Of a stretch of 64,000 nucleotides of DNA, positions 43,692-53,936 are shown piece by piece. Numbering within the stretch: position 1 is the stretch's first letter; each line of letters begins with the position of its first letter. A program made the position numbers and the translations under genes. This DNA comes from Streptococcus suis (lineage in GTDB: Bacteria > Bacillota > Bacilli > Lactobacillales > Streptococcaceae): assembly GCF_019856455.1 (NCBI RefSeq), contig NZ_CP082205.1, positions 496,001 to 560,000 of the forward strand, read 5' to 3'. The notes below the pieces were generated by a model. That model was not told the DNA's origin, did not search any database, and saw nothing but the letters and a program-made list of their open reading frames with translations.

Positions 43692-44030
43692 ATGGTAACG
43701 GTTCCGATTTGGCGTTCTTTTTTGATATTGCTTTCTTTTTCATCATTTTTTCTTGTATTTTATGAAGACAGTCAATACAAACCTTTCGGATTTCGTTATT
43801 GGTTGGGACTGGTGGCTTGCATTTGGCTCAATTTTGTGACTTTGGCATCCTATTTTATCGCCTTTACTGGTGGTTCAATTATGGTCTATCATCAGTATAA
43901 ACAGCCATTGGTTGTGATATTCCTTTTTTGTCTATTCGTGGCTAGTATGCTAACCTTACTTTCCTTTAAAGCTATCAAGATGATGATTCGACGAACCAAA
44001 TATTACCGACAGCTGAGAAAGGAAGTCTAG
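43692..44030 (+). CDS. Small membrane protein, unknown (paralogue of the next gene)
   Basis: The 112-residue product has three hydrophobic segments (SFLILLSFSSFFLVFY, WLGLVACIWLNFVTLASYFIAFTGG, LVVIFLFCLFVASMLTLLSF) and the sequence YKPFGFRYWLGLV. The next gene has PPFGIRYWLGWLG at a matching place, so the two arose by tandem duplication. GGAGGTGTTGGT precedes the ATG. No named family was recognised. Confidence 0.7.
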   Translation: MVTVPIWRSFLILLSFSSFFLVFYEDSQYKPFGFRYWLGLVACIWLNFVTLASYFIAFTGGSIMVYHQYKQPLVVIFLFCLFVASMLTLLSFKAIKMMIRRTKYYRQLRKEV

Positions 44031-44031
44031 T

Positions 44032-44340
44032 ATGGAATTTTTTGGTGAGTTGCTAGTTGAGTTTTTGACTGGTCTGGCAGACTTCGATGAAAAGAAACAC
44101 CCTCCCTTTGGAATTCGCTACTGGCTGGGCTGGTTGGGAGTTCTGGTTCATGTTTTACTCCTTGCCTTGCTTATTAGTGTGACCGTCTTCTTTTTCAAGT
44201 TTTTCTTGGTTGGAAAAGGCTTGATTAACGTAGTAGTGGCAGTTGTTTTCCTGCTATTTGCCCTATTTTGGCTTTGGAAAAGCGGAAAAACAATCTTGAA
44301 AATGTGGCAAGCAACGATTTATTATTTAGCTATTCATTAG
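44032..44340 (+). CDS. Small membrane protein, unknown (paralogue of the preceding gene)
   Basis: The 102-residue product has an acidic start (EFFGELLVEFLTGLADFDEKKHPPFG), then RYWLGWLGVLVHVLLLALLISVTVFFF and VVVAVVFLLFALFWLW helices and a basic tail. It begins one base after the preceding stop with AAAGGAAG upstream, so the pair is co-transcribed. A terminator follows. Its function is unknown. Confidence 0.7.
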   Translation: MEFFGELLVEFLTGLADFDEKKHPPFGIRYWLGWLGVLVHVLLLALLISVTVFFFKFFLVGKGLINVVVAVVFLLFALFWLWKSGKTILKMWQATIYYLAIH

Positions 44341-44342
44341 AG

Positions 44343-44370
44343 ACACCAGTTTACCAGCTGGTGTTTTTTT
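44343..44370 (+). terminator. Terminator after the paired membrane proteins
   Basis: ACACCAG/CTGGTGT hairpin followed by seven T. Confidence 0.88.
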
Positions 44371-44479
44371 GATACCTATTGAAACAATTCAAATTGAAAA
44401 TATGCTATAATGAAAAGATAATATTTTAGATATATTTTACAGAAAAGCTGATGATTGGTTGAAGGATAAAGGAGTTAGA

Positions 44480-47400
44480 ATGGGTCGCATGATGCCAGGG
44501 CGGATTCGCCAAGAAGGAATTGATTTGTACGAGGCTGGAAAACTGACTGTTCTTCATAGTGAGAATGGAAAGATGGTGCTGGATATTGCTGGAGAACGTT
44601 TTGTTTACAGCGACGAGGATAGTGATCTGCAGTGTAGTTGTCACTTGTTTCAAAGTAAGGGCTACTGTCAACACCTAGCTGCCACGGAGTATTTTTTAAA
44701 AAATGATGCCTCAGGCAAGGATATGAAGCAGTCTTTGAAAGAAGATGGTGAACAACATAAGGAAACCGTCCGTCGGACTTATTTTGGCGGTCTCTTTTTA
44801 GATGAAATTTTGCGGCCAGAACCTGAACTGGGGCTTAAGTATCAGTTATCAGTTGAAGGGAGCTTATTGCCCTATGATCGTCAGATAGATTGGACCTTGA
44901 AAATTACCCGCTTGCCAGATACACGTTCGTACATTGTGCGGGACATCGGAGCTTTTTTGCGCATTGTGAAAGCCAACGGTCACTATCAGATAGGTAAAAA
45001 TTATTATGAGCAAGTTACTTATGAAAATTTTGATGAACCAAGTCAGGCTCTCCTGGATTTTCTCTGGGCCTTGGTACCAGAGAAAGTTGGTATAGATTCG
45101 GATATTCTTACTCATTTTGGACGACATTTTCGTCTGCCACAAGCTTATTTTGAGGAGGGGTTGGAGCTGTTAAATCAGCTAGAACATTTTAACTTTTCCT
45201 ATCAACAGCAGTCCTATTCCTCCTTGATGGTTCTTCCGTTGACAGGGGAGGAAGGGCTCTATCATTTTGAGGTGACCGTTCACACGCAGATGATTGAAAT
45301 GGTTATTCACGAAAAACCAGTCCGACCTCTTTTTCATGGGCGCTATCTCTTAGTAAATGGCACGGTTTATAGTGTCAATCGCCATCAAGAACATCTGATT
45401 TACCAAATTTCCGAACTTGTTCCAACCGAATCAGGTTTGAGAAAAGTGCAGGTGGATTTCCCTGACCAAAATCGTCTGGCTTTAAGCTTGCTGGATTTGC
45501 AGACAATTGGGACTGTTAAGGCACCTAAACGCTTCATCATTCATGATTTCAAGCCAGAATTTCATATTCAGATGGAGGCAAATGAAAGTTTATCACTCCA
45601 ATTGGTTTTGGATTTTGATGGACGTAAGGTAAGGAGTGAAGAGGATTTGGCTCACCTGCCTTTTGCCAGCCATTTCCAACATTTGGAGAGGGTCTATCAG
45701 GCTATTCGTTTAGCTGGCTTTAGGGGAATATATCATGCCCAGAGAGCGGCTCTTAGTCAGCAGGAGCTCTATCCATTTTTCCAACAACAATTGCCTATAT
45801 TACAAAAAATGGGGCAGGTTCATCTAGCAGAAAAGCTCCAGGCTTTATATATTGAAGCCAAACCTCAATTAGAAATTGTGCGTAACGGATCACTTTTGGA
45901 TATTTCGTTTGACTTATCAGGTATTGAACAATCTGAAATCGATCAGGCGATTACAGCCTTGCTGAATCAAGAGGACCACTATACTAGCCCGAGCGGTAAG
46001 GTATTTGTTTTTGATGAGGAAACCAAGAAAATCAGTCAAACCCTAATCTATTTGCGGGCCCGTCATGGTAAGGAGGGGCAGGTACAAGTCCATGCTCTTG
46101 CCGGTTACCAATTGGCTCAATCCTTGTCACAATTCAACCAAGTCAGTTTCTCCAAGGAATTTGAGGAAATGGCAAGCTATCTAGCTCAGCCAGATTTGTT
46201 CCCGCTTCCTGCTGTGGAAGTAACAACGTCGCTTAGGGATTATCAGCAGACAGGGCTTAAGTGGTTGACTATGCTGGATACGTATGGTTTTGGTGGAATT
46301 TTAGCTGACGACATGGGGCTTGGAAAGACCTTGCAAACTATCGCCTTTCTGTCCAGTCGGATGACAAAAGATTCCAAAGTTTTAATATTGGCACCGTCTA
46401 GCTTGATTTATAACTGGTTAGATGAGTGCAAGCGGTTTGCTCCAAGTTTAGATGTGGCAGTTGTTCATGGAAACAAAGAACAGCGTGAAGAGATCATTGC
46501 CAATGGGCACCAAGTCTTAGTTACCTCCTATCCATCCTTCAGACAGGATGTCGCACTCTATAGACAGGAACGCTTTGACTACCTCATTTTAGATGAGGCG
46601 CAGGTCATGAAAAATGCCCAATCTAAGATTGCACAGCTCCTGCGTGAGTTTGAGGTTGGGAATTGCTTTGCCCTCTCAGGTACGCCGATTGAAAACCATT
46701 TGACGGAACTCTGGTCCATTTTCCAAATTGTCTTACCAGGTTTATTGCCAGGTAAACAAGACTTCGGTAAATTAGCAGCCAAGGACATTGCGCGGACCAT
46801 TCAACCCTTCGTTCTCAGACGTCATAAGGAAGACGTTCTTCAGGAATTGCCTGATTTGATAGAAGTCAATGTACTTAATGAACTGACAGATGAACAAAAA
46901 GCCATCTACCTAGCCCAGCTTCAACAAATGCGGACTCAAATAGCTGGCGCAGATGATGCTCAAATCAATCGTAGCAAGATAGAAATCCTATCAGGAATTA
47001 CTCGCTTACGTCAAATCTGCGATACCCCCAGCCTTTTCATGGAAGAGTTTAGTGGTGAGAGTGGCAAACTCAATAGTTTGAAAGAATTACTCTTGCAACT
47101 AAAAGAAGGTGAACACAGGGTCTTGATATTCTCCCAATTCAGAAATATGCTGGAAAAAATAGAAGAACAGCTGGTAGAAATTGGGATGACATCCTATACT
47201 TTGACTGGTTCAACACCTGCTAACCAACGCCAAGAAATGACACAGGCCTTCAATGCAGGAAGTCGAGATGCCTTTCTCATTTCCTTGAAAGCAGGTGGCG
47301 TTGGCTTGAATTTGACAGGTGCAGACACAGTCATCCTAGTCGACCTTTGGTGGAATCCTGCCGTGGAAGCTCAGGCTATCAGCCGGGCTCATCGCATGGG

Positions 47401-47572
47401 GCAGACTGAAAAGGTTGAATGCTATCGCCTGATTACTAGAGGGACAATCGAAGAGAAGATTCAAGAATTGCAAGAAAATAAAAAGAACCTTGTCAAAACA
47501 GTCCTTGATGGCAATGAAAGCCGAGCGAATTTGACGGTTGAGGATATTCGTGAGATTTTAGGGATTGAGTGA
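44480..47572 (+). CDS. SNF2/SWI2-family helicase with N-terminal SWIM zinc finger
   Basis: The 1030-residue ATP-dependent DNA translocase has a SWIM-type zinc finger near the N-terminus (CSCHLFQSKGYCQH). A middle family-specific region follows, and the SNF2 core begins near residue 590: DDMGLGKTLQT (motif I), LDEAQVMKN (II), LSGTPIEN (III) and, in the second lobe, LKAGGVGLNLTGADTVILVD and SRAHRMGQ. The ATG at 44480 with AAAGGAGTT is preferred to the TTG 21 bases upstream. Such proteins are common in Firmicutes as single genes. A role in DNA repair or transcription is inferred. Confidence 0.92.
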   Translation: MGRMMPGRIRQEGIDLYEAGKLTVLHSENGKMVLDIAGERFVYSDEDSDLQCSCHLFQSKGYCQHLAATEYFLKNDASGKDMKQSLKEDGEQHKETVRRTYFGGLFLDEILRPEPELGLKYQLSVEGSLLPYDRQIDWTLKITRLPDTRSYIVRDIGAFLRIVKANGHYQIGKNYYEQVTYENFDEPSQALLDFLWALVPEKVGIDSDILTHFGRHFRLPQAYFEEGLELLNQLEHFNFSYQQQSYSSLMVLPLTGEEGLYHFEVTVHTQMIEMVIHEKPVRPLFHGRYLLVNGTVYSVNRHQEHLIYQISELVPTESGLRKVQVDFPDQNRLALSLLDLQTIGTVKAPKRFIIHDFKPEFHIQMEANESLSLQLVLDFDGRKVRSEEDLAHLPFASHFQHLERVYQAIRLAGFRGIYHAQRAALSQQELYPFFQQQLPILQKMGQVHLAEKLQALYIEAKPQLEIVRNGSLLDISFDLSGIEQSEIDQAITALLNQEDHYTSPSGKVFVFDEETKKISQTLIYLRARHGKEGQVQVHALAGYQLAQSLSQFNQVSFSKEFEEMASYLAQPDLFPLPAVEVTTSLRDYQQTGLKWLTMLDTYGFGGILADDMGLGKTLQTIAFLSSRMTKDSKVLILAPSSLIYNWLDECKRFAPSLDVAVVHGNKEQREEIIANGHQVLVTSYPSFRQDVALYRQERFDYLILDEAQVMKNAQSKIAQLLREFEVGNCFALSGTPIENHLTELWSIFQIVLPGLLPGKQDFGKLAAKDIARTIQPFVLRRHKEDVLQELPDLIEVNVLNELTDEQKAIYLAQLQQMRTQIAGADDAQINRSKIEILSGITRLRQICDTPSLFMEEFSGESGKLNSLKELLLQLKEGEHRVLIFSQFRNMLEKIEEQLVEIGMTSYTLTGSTPANQRQEMTQAFNAGSRDAFLISLKAGGVGLNLTGADTVILVDLWWNPAVEAQAISRAHRMGQTEKVECYRLITRGTIEEKIQELQENKKNLVKTVLDGNESRANLTVEDIREILGIE

Positions 47573-47650
47573 TATGGAATCAGTTGACTCAGCGTAGAAT
47601 TAGGAAATAAGGCCTAAGTATGGTATAATAAGGGTTCGAAAGGATGACTT

Positions 47651-48313
47651 ATGATTAGACATGAAAAAAGATTTCCACTAGTCGCAGATGATGAGGTACT
47701 AGTTGGAGAAAATCCAATTATGAGTTTATATGATGAGAGCGACCTGATTAGCAATATCAGGGGACCTTATCAAGAAAAGGAATTTAGCTGGTCTACCGAT
47801 TCACAGCGAGTTGCGTCGGCAAAACCAGTAGCACAAACGGAAGATGAGCTCCTGCCTCCTCTGTTTGAAGCTAAGCCAAGCCATTATTCTCGCAAGGAAC
47901 GCCTTCAGCAACTGACTAAAACGAAGCCTTCTCCAGTGAAAACACAGGGGCAGTTGGCTCGTGAACAGGCTAGAGAAGACTTGAAGAAAAAACGATCAGC
48001 AACCTACTTAAGAGATGAAAAACCAGCACCAGCTAAAGTTGTGGTGAAACCTCCTGTCGTTTCAACAACTGAATCTAAGGCAGGTCGGTTGACACGTTTG
48101 GCGGACAACCTACGTCAGACAGACTATATTCTCGCTGATATGCCAGCTGTCTATTCTTTGAAGAAAGAAGATAGAGAACAGGAGCAGGTTATAAAGAAAA
48201 ATTCGTATGACTTTTTAAGAAAGAGTCAGGTTTACAATTATCCTGAGCGCAGACAACAACGAGATCGCCAAGTGGCACAAGAATTGAATTTGACACATAT
48301 AGAAGAGGGATAA
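47651..48313 (+). CDS. Uncharacterised, mostly disordered cytoplasmic protein before murC
   Basis: The 220-residue product is charged and low in hydrophobic residues, with no membrane segment. It contains proline- and lysine-rich stretches ([14 protein letters not shown]) and a conserved-looking C-terminal block [34 protein letters not shown]. It starts with an AAAGGATGACTT site and ends one base before murC, so the two are co-transcribed. I recognise it as a protein of streptococcal murC loci but know no function; a role in wall synthesis or division is guesswork. Confidence 0.72.
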   Translation: MIRHEKRFPLVADDEVLVGENPIMSLYDESDLISNIRGPYQEKEFSWSTDSQRVASAKPVAQTEDELLPPLFEAKPSHYSRKERLQQLTKTKPSPVKTQGQLAREQAREDLKKKRSATYLRDEKPAPAKVVVKPPVVSTTESKAGRLTRLADNLRQTDYILADMPAVYSLKKEDREQEQVIKKNSYDFLRKSQVYNYPERRQQRDRQVAQELNLTHIEEG

Positions 48314-48314
48314 C

Positions 48315-49646
48315 ATGACAAAAACCTATCATTTTATCGGAATTAAGGGATCAGGTATGAGCGCACTTGCTCTTATGTTGCATCAAATGGGGCACAAGGT
48401 TCAGGGGAGTGATGTAGAGAAATACTACTTTACACAACGTGGGCTTGAACAAGCTGGGATTCAGATTTTACCGTTTGATGAGAAAAATATTACAGCAGAT
48501 GTTGAATTGATTGCTGGTAATGCTTTTCGTCCAGATAACAATGTGGAAATCGCTTATGCTGATGCCCAGGGCTATACCTACAAACGTTACCATGAATTTC
48601 TAGGTGAATTTATGAAAGGTTTTACGAGCCTCGGTGTTGCTGGTGCCCATGGTAAGACCTCTACAACGGGATTATTGGCACATGTTATGCGCAATATCAC
48701 AGATACTTCCTTCTTGATTGGTGATGGTACTGGTCGCGGTTCGGCAAATGCTCAGTATTTTGTGTTCGAATCCGATGAATACGAACGTCACTTTGCCCCA
48801 TACCATCCTGAATACAGCATCATTACCAATATTGATTTTGACCATCCAGATTATTTCACTAGTCTAGAGGATGTTTTCAATGCTTTCAATGATTATGCGA
48901 AGCAAGTAAAAAAAGCTCTCTTCGTTTTTGGTGAAGATGAGCAACTTCGTCGTATCACGGCAAATGCTCCAATTTACTATTATGGTTTGGAAGACAATAA
49001 TGATTTTGTTGCCTATGACTTGAAGCCTTCTACAAGTGGTTCACAATTCAAAGTTCGCCATGGTGAAGAAGAGTTGGGAGAATTCCAAATTCCAACCTTT
49101 GGTAAGCATAATGTGATGAATGCAACAGCTGTTATTGCTAATCTCTATATTGCTGGATTTGATTTGCAACTGGTTGCAGAACACTTGAAGACATTTGGAG
49201 GTGTCAAACGTCGCTTTACGGAGAAAATTGTCAATGATACTGTTATCATTGATGACTTTGCTCACCATCCAACGGAAATCATTGCAACCATTGATGCGGC
49301 ACGTCAGAAGTATCCTAGCAAGGAGTTGGTAGCCATCTTCCAACCACATACATTCACTCGTACCATTGCGCTTCTCGATGAGTTTGCAGATGCTTTGAAT
49401 GGAGCAGATGCAGTTTACCTTGCTCAAATCTATGGCTCAGCGCGTGAAACAGACAACGGTCAGGTTAAGGTAGAAGATTTGGTAGCTAAAATCAACAAAA
49501 AAGGTGGACTTGTTACAGTTGAAAATACTTCACCACTTTTAGACCATGACAATGCAGTATATGTATTTATGGGAGCTGGTGATATTCAGTCCTATGAATA
49601 TTCCTTCGAAAGACTCTTGTCAAATCTTACAAATAACGTCCAATAA
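48315..49646 (+). CDS. murC: UDP-N-acetylmuramate--L-alanine ligase
   Basis: Cytosolic Mur ligase adding L-alanine to UDP-MurNAc. The 443 residues show the UDP-binding start [27 protein letters not shown], the ATP motif [18 protein letters not shown] (about residues 107-124), [20 protein letters not shown] and the C-terminal ligase domain. An AGAGGGATAAC site precedes the ATG. Confidence 0.97.
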   Translation: MTKTYHFIGIKGSGMSALALMLHQMGHKVQGSDVEKYYFTQRGLEQAGIQILPFDEKNITADVELIAGNAFRPDNNVEIAYADAQGYTYKRYHEFLGEFMKGFTSLGVAGAHGKTSTTGLLAHVMRNITDTSFLIGDGTGRGSANAQYFVFESDEYERHFAPYHPEYSIITNIDFDHPDYFTSLEDVFNAFNDYAKQVKKALFVFGEDEQLRRITANAPIYYYGLEDNNDFVAYDLKPSTSGSQFKVRHGEEELGEFQIPTFGKHNVMNATAVIANLYIAGFDLQLVAEHLKTFGGVKRRFTEKIVNDTVIIDDFAHHPTEIIATIDAARQKYPSKELVAIFQPHTFTRTIALLDEFADALNGADAVYLAQIYGSARETDNGQVKVEDLVAKINKKGGLVTVENTSPLLDHDNAVYVFMGAGDIQSYEYSFERLLSNLTNNVQ

Positions 49647-49654
49647 AAAGAAAG

Positions 49655-49679
49655 ACGGAGGCCTATGGCCCCTGTTTTT
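49655..49679 (+). terminator. Terminator after murC (one mismatch)
   Basis: ACGGAGGCC pairs with GGCCCCTGT (one mismatch, one G-U pair) and is followed by TTTTT. Confidence 0.6.
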
Positions 49680-49701
49680 CCGCTATATAAGGGAGAAAAT
49701 T

Positions 49702-50187
49702 ATGGAAATTCGTTTTGCTACTCCTTCGGATTTAGAACAAGTTGTTTTGATTGAAAATGCCAATTTTTCTAAAGAGGAACGGATAGCTGAGTCTGTTCTT
49801 GCCATTTATCTGAATGCTTTGAGTAAAACCTGTTTAATAATGGAACACGATGGGGAAATAGCAGGTTATTTATTATCCTGTCCTTCTGTTTCGCAGACTG
49901 TTACAGACGATATTTTTTACTTGACAGATAGTGACATGCCGACAGGCGGTCACCTAGCTATTGCCAGTCTATCCGTAGCGGATACCTATAAGGGACAGGG
50001 AGTGGGGACTCTTTTGTTGGCAGCCATAAAAGAAGTGGCTTTAGCGGGAGGATTTGAAGGTATTGCTCTAACCTGTAAGGAGTATTTGATTGGCTACTAT
50101 GAAATGAACCAGTTTAAAGACTTTGGCCCCTCCTTGTCGCAATTTGGAGGACAAATATGGAGTGATATGTACTGGAAAGCCTTGTAG
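49702..50187 (+). CDS. GNAT-family N-acetyltransferase
   Basis: The 161-residue acetyl-CoA-dependent transferase has the GNAT core: MEIRFATPSDLEQVVLIENANF at the start, then HLAIASLSVADTYKGQGVGTLLLAAIKEVA (about residues 92-121), with the acetyl-CoA loop YKGQGVG. Near the end is EYLIGYYEMNQFKDFG. It resembles AANAT/RimI-like members; the substrate is unknown. GGGAGAAAAT precedes the ATG. Confidence 0.88.
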   Translation: MEIRFATPSDLEQVVLIENANFSKEERIAESVLAIYLNALSKTCLIMEHDGEIAGYLLSCPSVSQTVTDDIFYLTDSDMPTGGHLAIASLSVADTYKGQGVGTLLLAAIKEVALAGGFEGIALTCKEYLIGYYEMNQFKDFGPSLSQFGGQIWSDMYWKAL

Positions 50188-50258
50188 AAAGGGAAGTTCT
50201 TGCAATTCATAAGCCTTTAAGATATAATGTATAGTAACTGTGTGAAAGGAGTAACAGC

Positions 50259-52076
50259 GTGACAAAGGATACGAATGAAAAAAACACGCAGTCTTCAAGC
50301 TTCCGCGATCAAATTTTACGAGATTTGGAAGAATTGAAGGTGAAACGTTTGGCGGAACAATCAGCGGATGTTCTTGTTGATAAGCGTAACGAAATTATCA
50401 ACGAGCTCCAGCCTAGTCTTGCCGAAGAAAAAGCCCTCCATAGAGAGCCTGAAATTGTAAAAGTAGAAGGTATTGCTTTCCCTGATTCATACTTGCCAGA
50501 AGAACAGCAAGAATCAGAAGTGATGACGGAAAGTATTGAAGAGCCAACATCAGAAACTTTGGCTACTCCAGAGACTTTTGTGATTGAAAAAGAAGTCATT
50601 TCAAGTCCGGTTCCTCAAGATACGGTGGAGAGGAACTTGGAAGAGCTACGAAACCTTGTAGCGGCTAATACTGTAGAATTTGACGAGGCTCCATCAAGCT
50701 CGTTGGTTTCCGAACCAGTTGAGCCTGTCCTTTCAGAGAAGTCTTCTTTGGAAGATACATTTTTGGAATTTCCAACGGAAGATGTATCAGCTGTAACGGG
50801 TGATACAGAGGTTATCTCACTGGAAGAAACAATTATAGCTCCAAAGACAACGGCTATTGTTCCAGAAGTAGACAAGCAGATGCAGGAAACACAACCCCGA
50901 AGAAGAACAACCCACAGAACAAGCAAGCAACGTCGTAAAAAACAAGATAACGCTGCGAAACGCATTGTCTCTGTTATCATGTCGATTATTGTAGTGGCGG
51001 TTCTAGTGACAGGTGTTACTGGTTATATGTGGGTAAAATCTAGTCTGGAACCAGTTAATGCAAAAGCTACAGAAGCTATTCAGGTAGAGATTCCAGAAGG
51101 ATCTTCAACTTTAGAAATTGGTAAAATTTTAGTCGATAATAAGTTGATTAAGAATGCTACTATTTTTAATTACTACTCTAAAATTAAGAGCTATAATAAT
51201 TTCCAAAGTGGTTTTTATAATTTAAAACAAAATATGTCTGTGGATGACATCGCCAAAGCACTTCAAGAAAGTGGCACTCCGACAGTTCAAAAAGAAGCCG
51301 CAGGTAAGATTTTGATTGTTGAAGGGTATACACTGACACAAATTGCTCAGGCTATTACAGATAATACCAAGACAGAAGATAAAAATGATAAAACACCATT
51401 TACCACAGAACAATTTATGGCTACTGTGACCAACCAAGATTTTATTAATCGAATGGTTGCTACTTATCCAAAATTGTTTGCCAGCTTACCAGCCGCTGAT
51501 AGTGGAGTTATTTATCAGTTGGAAGGTTACCTCTTCCCAGCGGTTTATGAATACAGCGACGAAACAACTATCGAAGAGCTCGTTGAGCAAATGATTGCCG
51601 CGATGGATAATCGTTTACAACCATATTATGAAACGATTGCTGCTAAGAATTTGACTGTAAATGAAGTTCTTACCTTGGCATCTTTGGTTGAAAAAGAAGG
51701 TTCTACTGATGAAGATCGTCGAAACATTGCAAGTGTCTTCTTTAACCGCTTGAATGCAGCAATGCCTCTACAATCCAATATTGCAATCTTGTATGCTCAG
51801 GGTAAACTTGGTCAAGAAACAACTCTGGCAGAAGATGCAGCGATTGATACATCAATTGAGTCACCATACAATATTTATTGGACACCAGGATTGATGCCTG
51901 GACCAGTGGATAGTCCAAGCCTTTCGGCTATCGAGGCAGTGATTAATGCCAACACGACAGACTATCTTTACTTTGTAGCAGATGTTACAACTGGAAGTGT
52001 TTACTTTACAAATAATATTGATGAACATAACCAAAATGTTGCTAAGTATGTAAATGCACATCTTAATAATGAGTAA
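50259..52076 (+). CDS. mltG: Endolytic murein transglycosylase MltG
   Basis: Membrane-anchored lytic transglycosylase that cuts nascent glycan strands. The 605 residues comprise a long acidic, disordered cytoplasmic part (about 1-220), a basic stretch RRRTTHRTSKQRRKKQDN and one membrane helix (IVSVIMSIIVVAVLVTGVTGYMW, about 236-258). The extracellular YceG domain follows, with LASLVEKEGSTDEDRRNIASVFFNRL holding the predicted catalytic Glu. The long N-terminal arm is typical of streptococcal MltG. The GTG start follows AAAGGAGTAAC. Confidence 0.95.
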   Translation: MTKDTNEKNTQSSSFRDQILRDLEELKVKRLAEQSADVLVDKRNEIINELQPSLAEEKALHREPEIVKVEGIAFPDSYLPEEQQESEVMTESIEEPTSETLATPETFVIEKEVISSPVPQDTVERNLEELRNLVAANTVEFDEAPSSSLVSEPVEPVLSEKSSLEDTFLEFPTEDVSAVTGDTEVISLEETIIAPKTTAIVPEVDKQMQETQPRRRTTHRTSKQRRKKQDNAAKRIVSVIMSIIVVAVLVTGVTGYMWVKSSLEPVNAKATEAIQVEIPEGSSTLEIGKILVDNKLIKNATIFNYYSKIKSYNNFQSGFYNLKQNMSVDDIAKALQESGTPTVQKEAAGKILIVEGYTLTQIAQAITDNTKTEDKNDKTPFTTEQFMATVTNQDFINRMVATYPKLFASLPAADSGVIYQLEGYLFPAVYEYSDETTIEELVEQMIAAMDNRLQPYYETIAAKNLTVNEVLTLASLVEKEGSTDEDRRNIASVFFNRLNAAMPLQSNIAILYAQGKLGQETTLAEDAAIDTSIESPYNIYWTPGLMPGPVDSPSLSAIEAVINANTTDYLYFVADVTTGSVYFTNNIDEHNQNVAKYVNAHLNNE

Positions 52077-52149
52077 ATTCTTATAACAAAATTATGTGGT
52101 TTTCCACATAATTTTGTTTTCATGAAAAATAAAAGAAAAGGAAAGACAA

Positions 52150-52632
52150 ATGGCAGAAAAAACATATCCAATGACCTTGGAAGAAAAGGAAAAATTAGAA
52201 AAAGAACTAGAGGAACTAAAGTTAGTTCGTCGACCAGAAATTGTTGAACGTATTAAAATTGCTCGTTCTTACGGAGACCTTTCAGAAAACTCTGAGTACG
52301 AAGCAGCTAAAGATGAACAGGCTTTTGTTGAAGGTCAAATCTCAACAATCGAAACAAAAATTCGTTATGCTGAAATCGTAAACAGTGATGCAGTTGCTGC
52401 AGATGAAGTAGCAATTGGCAAGACTGTGACTGTTCAAGAAGTTGGTGAGACCGAGGAAGATGTCTATCATATCGTTGGTGCTGCGGGTGCAGATGCCTTT
52501 GCAAACAAGATTTCAAACGAAAGCCCAATTGGTCATGCTTTGATTGGTAAAAAAACAGGAGATGTTGCAACAATTGAAACACCTGCTGGTAGTTATGATG
52601 TAAAAATCTTGAAGGTTGAAAAAACGAAATAA
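52150..52632 (+). CDS. greA: Transcription elongation factor GreA
   Basis: Rescues backtracked RNA polymerase by stimulating transcript cleavage. The 160-residue protein has the N-terminal coiled coil ([18 protein letters not shown] through about residue 75). Its tip sequence [22 protein letters not shown] includes the acidic catalytic residues. The C-terminal FKBP-like domain ends [27 protein letters not shown] precedes the ATG. Confidence 0.97.
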   Translation: MAEKTYPMTLEEKEKLEKELEELKLVRRPEIVERIKIARSYGDLSENSEYEAAKDEQAFVEGQISTIETKIRYAEIVNSDAVAADEVAIGKTVTVQEVGETEEDVYHIVGAAGADAFANKISNESPIGHALIGKKTGDVATIETPAGSYDVKILKVEKTK

Positions 52633-52638
52633 GGTGTG

Positions 52639-52665
52639 GAGAGGGTCGAAAGATCCTCTCTTTTT
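52639..52665 (+). terminator. Terminator after greA
   Basis: GAGAGGGTC/GATCCTCTC hairpin with a GAAA tetraloop and TTTTT. The MITE begins 3 bases further on. Confidence 0.88.
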
Positions 52666-52667
52666 GT

Positions 52668-52916
52668 ATAGACAATATGTAAAGACCTCTAATTGAGTGT
52701 GGTAATTCCTGTTAGAAGTTGATTATTTTTTTATTCTAGTGTACAGGTATAGTGGTTTGAATTAGGAAAAGGCCAGTTTTAAGTTATAGTGTTAATAACC
52801 CACTCCTAAAATAACTTTAGAGTTCTCAAATTGACAAACTTAGATATGTCCTGTTTCTAATTCACTCGACTATAAATCCACGAATTCTCAACTGGGGGTC
52901 TTTACATAGTGTCTAT
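52668..52916. mobile_element. 249-bp MITE with 20-bp terminal inverted repeats
   Basis: Left end ATAGACAATATGTAAAGACC and right end GGTCTTTACATAGTGTCTAT are inverted repeats with one mismatch, and weaker pairing continues inwards (TTGAG/CTCAA). Nothing inside codes for protein. It occupies nearly the whole greA-yidC gap, so it is probably a deletion relic mobilised by a full-length insertion sequence; the parent was not recognised. Confidence 0.7.
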
Positions 52917-52955
52917 ATAAGAAAACAACCATCTGAAACAGATGGTTGCGATTTT

Positions 52956-53870
52956 TTATCTAGAACGTTGTTTACCGGCGTTACGGTTTGATTTCTTAGA
53001 CGTTTTTTCTTCGATGATAGCGGATGCTTTAGGAGTTACACCCTTGATAGTTGATTTATATGGTTTTGGAGGATTATTCTTAAATTCTTCTTCAACCTTA
53101 GCACGGATACGTGGTTTCAAGATGAAGTTTGTAAGAGCTTGTTGAATAAGACCGATAAATCCACCGACTACCCAGTAGAGGGTAACACCAGCAGGTGAAG
53201 ACCAAGAGAACATAACAATCATCAATGGGTTCATGATTGCCACAGCTTTCATTTGTTTCTTCTGTTCTTCGTCCATACCGACTTGCATCAGAAGTGATTG
53301 AGCGTAGTAGAGGATACCAGCAATAGCTGTTAGAATGAGACTTGCAGAACCGAGATCAATACCAAGGAAGGTTGCTTCTGAGATTCCTTCCGTGTAACGA
53401 GCTGCATAGAAGAGTGCCGTAAAGAATGGCATTTGAATCAAGATAGGAAGGCAGCCCATTCCACCAAATACGCTGACGCCATATTGTTTTTGAGCAGCAA
53501 AGTATTCCTGTTGGGCAGCTAATTGCTCTTCTTGGGAACTTGCATTTTTCATGCGTTCTTGGATTGGACCTAAAATTGGTTTGAGGTAATTCATTTTCTC
53601 AGACTGATAGGTTGATTTCCAAGATTGGTAAATACCTAGTGGCATGATGAAGAGACGAACAATCAATGTCACGATGATAATAGCAACGCCGAAACCGAGT
53701 CCTTGGTTTTCCGCGAAGAATTTAATCAGGTTTCCCATTGGGGCAACAAGGAAGTTGTAGACCCAACCTTCACCAGTAGGAACACCGTTCTTTGTCTGCA
53801 CACATCCTGATAGAAATACTAGCGTAGACAGGGCCAGACCTGTTAATAAAATTCGTTTATTCTTTTTCAA
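52956..53870 (-). CDS. yidC: Membrane protein insertase YidC/OxaA (lipoprotein form)
   Basis: Inserts proteins into the membrane with or without Sec. The 304 residues start with a lipoprotein signal (lipobox LSGC, Cys22) and contain about five membrane helices and the YidC core (SWKSTYQSEKMNYLKPILGPIQERMKN; QMPFFTALFYAARYTEG). The C-terminal tail is basic (KKSNRNAGKQRSR), as in the YidC type that interacts with ribosomes. The start is TTG with AAAGGAATG upstream. It precedes yidC's usual partner gene class only loosely; acyP lies just upstream. Confidence 0.93.
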   Translation of the reverse strand: MKKNKRILLTGLALSTLVFLSGCVQTKNGVPTGEGWVYNFLVAPMGNLIKFFAENQGLGFGVAIIIVTLIVRLFIMPLGIYQSWKSTYQSEKMNYLKPILGPIQERMKNASSQEEQLAAQQEYFAAQKQYGVSVFGGMGCLPILIQMPFFTALFYAARYTEGISEATFLGIDLGSASLILTAIAGILYYAQSLLMQVGMDEEQKKQMKAVAIMNPLMIVMFSWSSPAGVTLYWVVGGFIGLIQQALTNFILKPRIRAKVEEEFKNNPPKPYKSTIKGVTPKASAIIEEKTSKKSNRNAGKQRSR

Positions 53871-53936
53871 AATGATACATTCCTTTTTTTACAAGATACA
53901 TTCTATTTTACTTTTTTTGTTCAAAATATACAAGTT

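Noticed and set aside
44459..44479. TTG start for the SNF2 helicase
   Set aside because: The ATG at 44480 has a strong ribosome-binding site that lies inside this extension.
52307..52675. Antisense open frame over greA
   Set aside because: Shadow frame rich in Leu, Gln and His from reverse reading of a Glu/Lys/Asp-rich gene.
52670..52955. Possible riboswitch in the greA-yidC gap
   Set aside because: The gap is explained by a MITE with matching ends, and it lies downstream of both convergent genes.
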